Positions 1 through 5,033 of a stretch of 5,033 nucleotides of DNA are shown here, piece after piece. Numbering within the stretch: the first letter of the stretch is position 1; every line of letters begins with the position of its first letter. A model generated the notes under the pieces. It saw nothing but the letters and a program-made list of their open reading frames with translations. It did no database searches and was not told where the DNA came from. Origin of the DNA: Bordetella parapertussis (lineage in GTDB: Bacteria > Pseudomonadota > Gammaproteobacteria > Burkholderiales > SG8-41). The position numbers and the translations under genes were made by a program. The stretch covers positions 1 to 5,033 of the forward strand of contig CAMBCD010000223.1 in NCBI GenBank assembly GCA_945863085.1, in the 5' to 3' direction.

Positions 1-1673
1 ATCGGCGTCAGGCCCAGCGACAGCACCCAGTGCTCGATGATTTCCTGACCGCCGAGCAGCGCAAACGCTGCGGAAAAAATTGCCGACCCTACAAACAGCC
101 AGCACACCATTGCGCTGGTTTTGGCGGTGAGGAACGAGGATTCCTTGACGATCACCCCCAGTTCTTTCACGGTAGTGCCGACCGCGCCAAAACCCGGGTT
201 GCCGCGATGATGCGCGATATAACGGTACGCTGCGGCCAGCACAAACCCGCCGAAGGCGCCCACCGCGGCCGCCTCGGTCGGCGTGGCAAAACCGAACACG
301 ATCGAACCCAGCACCGCGAGGATCATGATCGACAAGGGGAAAAATGAACCCAGCAGCATTTTGAAAATCTCGAAGCGTTGCCAGGTCCACAACGCATATA
401 TGCCAGCGATCAGCGCGGCACCGATACCGAACATGGCCCAAAACCAGATCGGCGCCGGTCGCACCTCCGCAACCTTGGCCGCAACCGGATCTTCGACCAC
501 CGGCTCCGGTGCAACGACCGGCGCCGCGATCTCCGCCGCCGGCTTCTCGCTGGCGGCTGATGGCTCCTGCAAACCCGTCTCTGCAGGTTTGTCCGCAGTA
601 ATTTCGGCCGGAGGTTCCTGCAAACCGGTGCTCTCGGGCGCACCCACCAGACCGGTCTCCTCCTTGATATCAGCAGCAAATGAACCGCCCGCTTCGACCA
701 GACCCGCGGTATTCACCTCCTGCACCGGCGCAGTAACAGTGCTGTAGGTGAATGCCAGCACGCCGGCAATGGCCAGCGCCGGCAGCAGCGACAGGAACAA
801 CTGACCCAGCGCTGTACCCTTCGATACGCCGGATGTACCGCCCAGCGCGCGCACCAGCCCCAGCGACGCGTTGCGGCCGCGCGCAGCCAGCGCTTTGGCA
901 AATGCCGGCAACTCGACATGGCGTTCGCTTTCGGCCAGCGGCGGCATCAGACTGGGCTTGATCATCGCCAGCACGACCACGTAACCGACGTAAAGCCCCG
1001 CCAGCATCAACCCCGGGAAAAACGCACCGGCGTACAACTGCACCACGGAAACGCCGGCGGTCGCGCCATAAACGATCAGCAATACCGAAGGTGGAATCAG
1101 GATGCCCAGACAACCGCCGGCGGTCACCGAACCCGCGGCGATCTGCGTGTGGTAACCGGCGCGCAGCATCGCCGGCATTGCCAGCAACCCCATCAGCGTC
1201 ACCACCGCACCGACGATACCGGTGGCTGTTGCGAATATCGCGCAGGTGACGATGGTCGCCACGGCCAGTGAACCAGGCAAGCGCGCCATTGCCAGGTGCA
1301 GGCTCTTGAACAGCCGGTCGATCAGTGCCGCGCGCTCGACCAGGTACCCCATGAACACGAACAGCGGCACTGCGATCAGCACGTCGTTCGACATCACGCC
1401 ATAGGCACGCTGTACCATGAGATCCAGCACCTGACGCACCGCCAGATCCGGATCCACGCTGCGGTAGAAAAACCACGAGAACAGCACACCCATGCCCATC
1501 AGTGTGAATGCCGTCGGAAACCCGAGCATGATCGCCACCACCACCAGGCCCAGCATCAGCAGGCCGAGAGCCCCGTTGGTCAGATTGGTCCACGGCGTCA
1601 GCACAACCACCGGGATCACGATCAAGGCCATAATCGTAAAACCGAACCACAGCTCCTTGCGGATTTTGATCAT
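1..1673 (-). CDS. dctM: TRAP transporter large permease subunit DctM, enlarged form (3' end outside window)
   Basis: The large membrane subunit of a TRAP transporter forms the Na+-coupled transport channel in the inner membrane and accepts substrate from DctP. I translated 557 residues with no stop before the window edge. Family marks are AVPLFVFMG (101-109), GILIPPS (190-196), ATPTEAAAVGA (463-473) and a late segment ending LLGGQEIIEHW (539-549). Ordinary DctM proteins are about 425-430 residues and reach the TPTEA motif near residue 280-290, so this one is enlarged. It has an extra hydrophobic helix at about 9-27 and an inserted block at about 290-435, made of a helix (291-311), an acidic Pro/Ala/Glu-rich stretch (312-407) and another helix (408-430). 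If the C-terminus is ordinary, the full protein would be about 670 residues. The start at 1673 overlaps the dctQ stop as ATGA, with GGGAG at 1685-1681, indicating translational coupling. It most resembles the mannitol/chloroaromatic (FcbT3-like) branch; the substrate is not shown by sequence. Confidence 0.93.
   Translation of the reverse strand, partial: MIKIRKELWFGFTIMALIVIPVVVLTPWTNLTNGALGLLMLGLVVVAIMLGFPTAFTLMGMGVLFSWFFYRSVDPDLAVRQVLDLMVQRAYGVMSNDVLIAVPLFVFMGYLVERAALIDRLFKSLHLAMARLPGSLAVATIVTCAIFATATGIVGAVVTLMGLLAMPAMLRAGYHTQIAAGSVTAGGCLGILIPPSVLLIVYGATAGVSVVQLYAGAFFPGLMLAGLYVGYVVVLAMIKPSLMPPLAESERHVELPAFAKALAARGRNASLGLVRALGGTSGVSKGTALGQLFLSLLPALAIAGVLAFTYSTVTAPVQEVNTAGLVEAGGSFAADIKEETGLVGAPESTGLQEPPAEITADKPAETGLQEPSAASEKPAAEIAAPVVAPEPVVEDPVAAKVAEVRPAPIWFWAMFGIGAALIAGIYALWTWQRFEIFKMLLGSFFPLSIMILAVLGSIVFGFATPTEAAAVGAFGGFVLAAAYRYIAHHRGNPGFGAVGTTVKELGVIVKESSFLTAKTSAMVCWLFVGSAIFSAAFALLGGQEIIEHWVLSLGLTP
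452..740 (-). other. Acidic Pro/Ala/Glu-rich linker inserted in DctM
   Basis: These bases encode DctM residues 312-407. By my count the segment has 17 acidic residues (14 Glu, 3 Asp) against 5 basic ones and is rich in Pro, Ala and Val, so it is probably disordered or extended. It lies between two hydrophobic segments (291-311 and 408-430). The stretch before it (251-286) carries many Arg and Lys residues, and WQRFEIFK follows the second helix. By the positive-inside rule the linker would face the periplasm. The reading frame is open throughout and returns to perfect family motifs, so this is a true in-frame insertion and not a frameshift. Confidence 0.8.
564..629 (-). repeat. Short direct repeat inside the DctM linker
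   Basis: Two 15-base copies lie at 564-578 and 615-629 and match at 13 of 15 positions. They encode the peptides TGLQEPSA and TGLQEPPA (around DctM residues 366-373 and 349-356). A weaker relative, TGLVGAPE (340-347), precedes them. The pattern suggests the linker grew by local duplication. Confidence 0.6.
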
Positions 1674-2275
1674 CGTCCGGCTCCCGCCTTGGCAGCCATT
1701 TCGACATCTTCGGCGTGGACCATTTCCTTCAGCTTGTCGACATCAACTTCCTCGACATCTTCCTCGCGCGACGGCCAGTAACCCTGGCGTATGCAGACTA
1801 TGCAGCGGACGATTTCAACCAGTCCCTGCAGCAGCAGGATGAGTCCCGCCAGCGGAATGACGGTTTTGAACGGATAGACCGGCGGGCCATCCGCGGTAAT
1901 GTTCGAATGTTCGTTGATCGCCCAGGACTCGGCGGCATAGAAATAACCGGCGTAGGTCAGTGCAATGACGCCGGGTATGAAAAAAACGATGTAGAGCAGC
2001 AGGTCCAGCGAGGCCTGGGTCCGCGGCCGGAAAAAGCCGTACAGCACGTCGCCGCGCACATGGCCGTTCTTAGACAGCGTATAGGCCCCCGCCATCATGA
2101 ACAGCGTGCCATAGAGCATGATCATCGCGTCGAACGCCCATGCGTGCGGGTTGTCGAGCGCGTATCGCGAGAACACTTCCCAGGAAATCAGCAGCGTCAA
2201 GGCAACAATCAGCCACGAAAAGGCCTGGCCGACGAAGGTGCTGAGTTTGTCAATAAACAGCAGGAGTTTTTGCAT
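1670..2275 (-). CDS. dctQ: TRAP transporter small permease subunit DctQ
   Basis: The small membrane subunit of the TRAP transporter pairs with DctM in the inner membrane and is needed for transport. The 201-residue product has four hydrophobic helices at about 17-36, 46-66, 90-114 and 137-160. Family marks include WEVFSRY (32-38), followed by a Trp-containing second helix, and the AYTLSKNGHVRGD segment (64-76) typical of DctQ. The loop between helices 3 and 4 is long (115-136). The C-terminus extends past the last helix as an acidic, Glu/Asp/Val-rich tail (about 170-192), predicted cytoplasmic. The start at 2275 has only a modest ribosome site (GGGAA at 2290-2286, about 10 bases upstream). 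The gene lies 105 bp after the dctP stop, beyond a terminator, and overlaps dctM by 4 bp. It resembles the FcbT2-like mannitol/chloroaromatic subgroup. Confidence 0.93.
   Translation of the reverse strand: MQKLLLFIDKLSTFVGQAFSWLIVALTLLISWEVFSRYALDNPHAWAFDAMIMLYGTLFMMAGAYTLSKNGHVRGDVLYGFFRPRTQASLDLLLYIVFFIPGVIALTYAGYFYAAESWAINEHSNITADGPPVYPFKTVIPLAGLILLLQGLVEIVRCIVCIRQGYWPSREEDVEEVDVDKLKEMVHAEDVEMAAKAGAGR
1701..1762 (-). repeat. Direct repeat encoding EDVE in the DctQ tail
   Basis: An identical 11-base word, tcgacatcttc on the plus strand, occurs at 1701-1711 and 1752-1762, with a partial third copy near 1737-1744. On the coding strand it gives EDVE twice (residues 172-175 and 189-192) and VDVD in between. 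It accounts for the acidic character of the tail. Selection for charge or local duplication could each explain it. Confidence 0.5.
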
Positions 2276-2294
2276 ATTCCGTCACTTCCCTGAT

Positions 2295-2313
2295 GCCGCC
2301 GGCATAACGCGGC
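2295..2313 (-). other. Weak inverted repeat in the dctQ leader
   Basis: A 5-bp GC stem (2295-2299 with 2309-2313) and a 9-base loop lie between the terminator and the dctQ ribosome site. An alternative 5-bp hairpin within 2293-2305 is also possible. It might stabilise the 5' end of a dctQM transcript or mean nothing; it is short enough to arise by chance. Confidence 0.2.
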
Positions 2314-2320
2314 TGTTCCT

Positions 2321-2354
2321 AAAAAAAACACCATCCGGGATCGCCGGATGGTGT
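2321..2354 (-). terminator. Rho-independent terminator between dctP and dctQ
   Basis: On the minus strand an 11-bp perfect stem (bases 2344-2354 pairing with 2328-2338) encloses a 5-base loop at 2339-2343. It is followed at once by a run of T residues (complement of A at 2321-2327). It begins 26 bases after the dctP stop codon. The T-run is on the minus strand only, so it acts on dctP transcription. Because dctQ and dctM follow in the same direction, it probably works as a partial terminator that lets DctP be made in excess over the membrane subunits. Confidence 0.88.
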
Positions 2355-2380
2355 CTTATGCAGCATTACTGCGTCCCGCT

Positions 2381-3547
2381 TCAGGACTTCTTCTTGGCGG
2401 GTGCTGCGGCTTTTTTGCCGAAATAATGGTTGTAAGCCATCCGGCGGTTGACGTTGGTATCGAGATCCCAACGTACGGCGCGCGCAGCGAATTTCTTCTG
2501 CGACTCCTCGATTTCGCGGAACAGCGCATTGTCCTTGCGCTTGGCCGCGGCAGCGTCATAGCCGGTGAGCTGCGCCTGCAGCACAGGATCCGGGGTCTTG
2601 TAGAACTTGACGCCCTGTTTCTGCTGCATTTCGATGTAGTCCTGCGAATAACGGTCAACCGCCTTCCACGACATGTCGGAAGAAGCAGCCTCGACCGCGT
2701 TCTCGATGATCGACTTCATCTTCGCCGGCAGGGCGTTGAATTTGGTCTTGTTGAACATGATCTCGAACTGCTCGGCGTTCTGGTGGAAGCTTTGCAGCAT
2801 GCAGACCTTGGACACGTCCGGGAAACCGAGCAGGCGGTCAGAGGAGGCGTTGTTGAACTCGGCGGCATCCAGCAGGCCGCGGTCCATCGCCGGTACGATT
2901 TCGCCGCCCGGTAGCGCGTTCACCGAGACACCCATCGCTGTAAACACGTCAATCGAGATGCCCACCGTGCGGAACTTGAGGCCTTTCATGTCCTGCACTT
3001 TGGTCACCGGCTTCTTAAACCAGCCCAGCGGCTGGGTTGGCATCGGTCCGTAGGGGAAAGACACCACGTTGGCGTTGATCGAGGCATACAGCTTCTCGAG
3101 CAGTTGTTTGCCGCCACCGTACTTGTGCCAGGCGAGCAACTGGTTCGCATCCATGCCATAGGCAGGACCCGAACCCCACAAGGCCAGCGCGTTCTGTTTG
3201 CCATAGTGATAGACCAGCACGCCGTGGCCGCCGTCGAGAGTACCTTTGGACACTGCGTCGAGCAGTCCGAACGGCGGTACCACTGCGCCGGCTGGCAACA
3301 CCTCAATCTTGAGGTCACCACCGGTCATGTCATTGACCTTCTTGGCGAAATCCAGCGCGTATTCGTGGAAAATGTCTTTCGCCGGCCAGGTACTTTGCCA
3401 GCGCATTGTGATCGGTCCGGCCTGCGCCTTCGCAATCATCGGGAAACCGGCAATGGCGGCACCCGTGGTGGCAGCGGCAGCACCGGTCAGGAATTTGCGC
3501 CGGGTCGGGCTGGCTTCTTTTTGCTTAACGTCCTGTTTCTTAAACAT
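2381..3547 (-). CDS. dctP: TRAP transporter solute-binding protein DctP (TakP-like), Tat-exported
   Basis: This periplasmic binding protein captures an organic anion and delivers it to DctQM. The 388-residue product begins with a Tat signal: RRKFLTG at 16-22, an Ala-rich hydrophobic core, and a likely cut after AKAQA (about residue 43). The mature part carries GTLDGGH (102-108), GWFKKP (175-180), KGLKFR (188-193), GGEIVPA (214-220) and GLLDAAEF (224-231). R193 is the Arg that binds the substrate carboxylate in this family. Q172, R193 and E230 match in spacing the Gln154, Arg175 and Glu213 that I recall from the R. sphaeroides TakP structure, where Gln and Glu help hold a cation with the 2-oxoacid. 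The Trp next to Glu in TakP is Phe231 here. A 2-oxoacid or related monocarboxylate is therefore the best guess. The C-terminus ends in a Lys-rich tail (378-387). The start at 3547 is preferred over an in-frame ATG at 3586 because GGAGGAG sits just before it. Confidence 0.94.
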   Translation of the reverse strand: MFKKQDVKQKEASPTRRKFLTGAAAATTGAAIAGFPMIAKAQAGPITMRWQSTWPAKDIFHEYALDFAKKVNDMTGGDLKIEVLPAGAVVPPFGLLDAVSKGTLDGGHGVLVYHYGKQNALALWGSGPAYGMDANQLLAWHKYGGGKQLLEKLYASINANVVSFPYGPMPTQPLGWFKKPVTKVQDMKGLKFRTVGISIDVFTAMGVSVNALPGGEIVPAMDRGLLDAAEFNNASSDRLLGFPDVSKVCMLQSFHQNAEQFEIMFNKTKFNALPAKMKSIIENAVEAASSDMSWKAVDRYSQDYIEMQQKQGVKFYKTPDPVLQAQLTGYDAAAAKRKDNALFREIEESQKKFAARAVRWDLDTNVNRRMAYNHYFGKKAAAPAKKKS

Positions 3548-3551
3548 TTTT

Positions 3552-3558
3552 CTCCTCC
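3552..3558 (-). promoter_or_regulatory. Shine-Dalgarno site of dctP
   Basis: The minus strand reads GGAGGAG here, with four A residues before the ATG at 3547. This near-perfect site decides the start and places the Tat signal at residues 1-43. The upstream in-frame ATG at 3586 has no comparable site and would add 13 residues ahead of the signal peptide. Confidence 0.9.
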
Positions 3559-3599
3559 AGATCACAATGACGACACGAAACCGCAACGGGTACGTGCAA

Positions 3600-3631
3600 G
3601 CGCGTTGTTGATTGAATTCATTTACACGCGC
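3600..3631. promoter_or_regulatory. Operator-like inverted repeat upstream of dctP
   Basis: GCGCGT at 3600-3605 and ACGCGC at 3626-3631 form a 6-bp inverted repeat. Between them lies the 8-bp palindrome TGAATTCA (3613-3620), centred one base away from the outer repeat. The element overlaps the candidate -10 and start point, where a repressor would act. No particular regulator family can be assigned and no regulator gene is in the window. Confidence 0.28.
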
Positions 3632-3649
3632 CCGTTACAGCATTGGAAA
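3621..3649 (-). promoter_or_regulatory. Possible sigma70-type promoter of dctPQM
   Basis: On the minus strand TTTCCA (3649-3644) and TGTAAA (3626-3621) are separated by 17 bases. Each matches the consensus at 4 of 6 positions. Transcription would start near 3614, giving a leader of roughly 67 bases. The match is modest; an alternative -10-like TATAAA at 3684-3679 lacks any good -35 partner. Confidence 0.3.
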
Positions 3650-3913
3650 ATCACCTACGAACCACTGATTTTGTGCTTTTTATACGACAGTGAACTACGC
3701 AGACCCTCGGATTTCGCCATGTGCAAGGCGATATTGTGTATTGGTCATCCTAGCGCCCGAAGCGGCCGAAATCAAGCCTGCCCGGATGAGTGACGGCAGC
3801 CCAGACCCAAGCCCGCCAACACTTACTAAATCCTGACTCAGCCCACGCGGCCGCAGGCACAACTGACGATAATGCCAAGCCGTTTTCACACCACAATCAG
3901 ATCCAGGGCCGCC

Positions 3914-5033
3914 TCATTCGACGCCCCTTCCAGCCAAACGCCGGACTGTGCGGCGTACGCACCATTTTTCAGCTTCCACCGCCATCAGCACAATAGCGGC
4001 ACAAGACACGCACAGCCCCAGTTCGAACGCCGAAAGGGGGGCTGTATGGAAAATGTCGTTGAGCACCGGCACATAGAGCAGCGCAAACTGCAATGCTGCG
4101 GTCACCGTCACAGTCGCGAACAGCGGGAGGTTCGAGGCAAGACCGATGGTCAGCAGCGATTCGCGATCCGAGCGTATTGCCAGCACATGCGCGAGCTGAG
4201 TGAAAGTCAGCGCGGTAAAAACCATGCTTTGCCAATGCGCGATGCCGGCGCTGATGCTCCACGCCTGCAGCCCGAGCACCAACCCGCTCATCAGCCCCCC
4301 TACCCACAACACATGCTGCCACATGCCCCGCGCGAACATCGTCTCCCCGGGAAGCCGAGGCCCGCGCTCCATGATGTCGGGTTCAGCCGGTTCCGCCGTC
4401 AGCGCCAGGCCCGGCAGGCCATCGGTAACCAGATTGACCCACAAGATGTGCAGTGGCAACAGTGGCAGCGGCATGCCGAGGAACGGTGCAGCGAATATCA
4501 GCAGTACTTCAGCGAAATTGGTGGTCAGCACGTACTTGATGAAGCGCCGGATATTGTCATAGATGCGCCGTCCACCGCGCACCGCGGCGACAATGGTCGC
4601 GAAATTGTCATCGAGCAGCACCATGTCGGAAGCTTCCCGGGCGACGTCGGTGCCGTTGCGCCCCATCGCGACGCCGATATCGGCGCGCTTCAGCGCCGGC
4701 GCGTCGTTGACTCCGTCGCCAGTCATTGCCACGAATTCGCCCCGCGCCTGCAGCGCTTCGACCACGCGGATCTTCTGCGCAGGGTCAACGCGCGCGTACA
4801 CGCGGATCTGGAGCACGCGGGCACCGAGTTCGGCATCGTCCAGCGCCGCCAGTTCGCGCCCGGTCATCACCGCGTCACCGGTGCCGGCAATACCCAGTCG
4901 CTGCGCAATCGCCCGTGCCGTGGCTGGATGATCGCCGGTGATCATCACCGGCGTAATGCCCGCGGCACGACAGGTGGCTACAGCCTCGGCCGCTTCGGGT
5001 CGGGGCGGATCGATCAGCCCGACCATACCAATG
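3914..5033 (-). CDS. P2-type (Ca2+-ATPase-like) cation-transporting P-type ATPase, C-terminal part
   Basis: This is the C-terminal part of an ATP-driven cation pump of the inner membrane; the frame is open to the window edge, so the N-terminus, TM1-4 and the phosphorylated Asp lie outside. Numbering from the internal Met at 5026 (not a start), the P domain shows GLIDPPRPEA (3-12), MITGDHPATA (28-37), YARVDPAQK (77-85) and MTGDGVNDAP (101-110). Six hydrophobic helices follow, TM5-TM10, at about 166-186, 193-211, 236-257, 266-284, 299-320 and 334-352. TM5 has N170 and E173; TM6 has NLVTD (198-202). These match SERCA Asn768, Glu771, Asn796, Thr799 and Asp800 in identity and spacing. The TM8 position of SERCA Glu908 appears to be Gln277 here, as in single-Ca2+ pumps. 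Ca2+ is the likeliest ion, but related bacterial pumps move other cations, so specificity is open. Confidence 0.93.
   Translation of the reverse strand, partial: IGMVGLIDPPRPEAAEAVATCRAAGITPVMITGDHPATARAIAQRLGIAGTGDAVMTGRELAALDDAELGARVLQIRVYARVDPAQKIRVVEALQARGEFVAMTGDGVNDAPALKRADIGVAMGRNGTDVAREASDMVLLDDNFATIVAAVRGGRRIYDNIRRFIKYVLTTNFAEVLLIFAAPFLGMPLPLLPLHILWVNLVTDGLPGLALTAEPAEPDIMERGPRLPGETMFARGMWQHVLWVGGLMSGLVLGLQAWSISAGIAHWQSMVFTALTFTQLAHVLAIRSDRESLLTIGLASNLPLFATVTVTAALQFALLYVPVLNDIFHTAPLSAFELGLCVSCAAIVLMAVEAEKWCVRRTVRRLAGRGVE

Larger units (their letters stand above)
3548..3913. other. Gene-free intergenic region between the ATPase gene and dctP
   Basis: Short open frames on both strands lack ribosome sites and family-like composition, and I see no tRNA or other recognisable RNA. 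Apart from the possible promoter and inverted repeat near 3600-3649, nothing is evident. I found no T-tract terminator after the ATPase stop at 3914, so read-through into dctPQM cannot be excluded, though the gap length suggests separate units. Confidence 0.6.

Noticed and set aside
670..1707. Long minus-strand open frame (345 codons) overlapping dctM in another frame
   Set aside because: Its product is Arg/Gly/Ala-rich with no family motif, whereas the frame starting at 1673 gives a clear DctM protein over the same bases.
1715..2293. 192-codon plus-strand open frame antisense to dctQ
   Set aside because: Composition is His/Arg/Gln-rich with no recognisable domain, and DctQ on the other strand is convincing; this is a GC-rich shadow.
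2348..2914. 188-codon plus-strand open frame antisense to dctP
   Set aside because: It lies wholly opposite conserved dctP codons and the terminator, with no ribosome site or domain.
3582..3600. Possible sigma54 promoter (TTGCAC and TTGC elements, minus strand) upstream of dctP
   Set aside because: The -24 element lacks its GG and the two elements are two bases too far apart for sigma54, whose spacing is strict.
3695..3889. 64-codon minus-strand open frame in the intergenic region
   Set aside because: It starts with GTG, has no ribosome site and no recognisable sequence feature.
5024..5026. ATG at 5026 as start of a short ATPase-like protein
   Set aside because: The frame continues upstream to the window edge with family-like residues before this Met, and the phosphorylation and N domains must lie beyond; the Met is internal.

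Overview
This window holds most of a tripartite TRAP-type solute uptake operon and the C-terminal third or so of a cation-pumping P-type ATPase, all on the minus strand. The DNA is GC-rich, shows Shine-Dalgarno sites, an ATGA gene overlap and a Tat signal peptide. The protein families fit a Gram-negative proteobacterium, probably gamma or beta. This placement is an inference from family resemblance; no marker gene is present.

Layout, read right to left in the direction of transcription: (1) 5033-3914, the C-terminal part of a P2-type (Ca2+-ATPase-like) cation pump, cut at its 5' end by the window edge. (2) 3913-3548, a gene-free gap of about 366 bp with a possible promoter and operator-like inverted repeat upstream of the next gene. 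(3) 3547-2381, dctP, a Tat-exported TRAP solute-binding protein of the TakP / mannitol-chloroaromatic type. (4) 2354-2321, a strong Rho-independent terminator between dctP and the membrane genes. (5) 2275-1670, dctQ, the small four-helix membrane subunit with an acidic C-terminal tail. (6) 1673-1, dctM, the large permease, overlapping dctQ by 4 bp (ATGA) and running off the left edge.

How the parts work together: DctP captures an organic anion in the periplasm and hands it to the DctQ-DctM complex, which imports it using a Na+ gradient. The conserved binding residues in DctP (Q172, R193, E230) align by spacing with those recalled for the 2-oxoacid binder TakP, so a monocarboxylate or 2-oxo acid is the best substrate guess. 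The internal terminator would let DctP be made in excess over the membrane subunits. The ATPase looks like a separate transcription unit with no evident functional link.

The most unusual item is the large permease. It carries an extra N-terminal helix and a roughly 95-residue acidic Pro/Ala/Glu-rich segment, flanked by two apparent extra helices, between the two conserved DctM motif regions. No undescribed defence, mobile or RNA system is visible; most of the window is ordinary transport biology.
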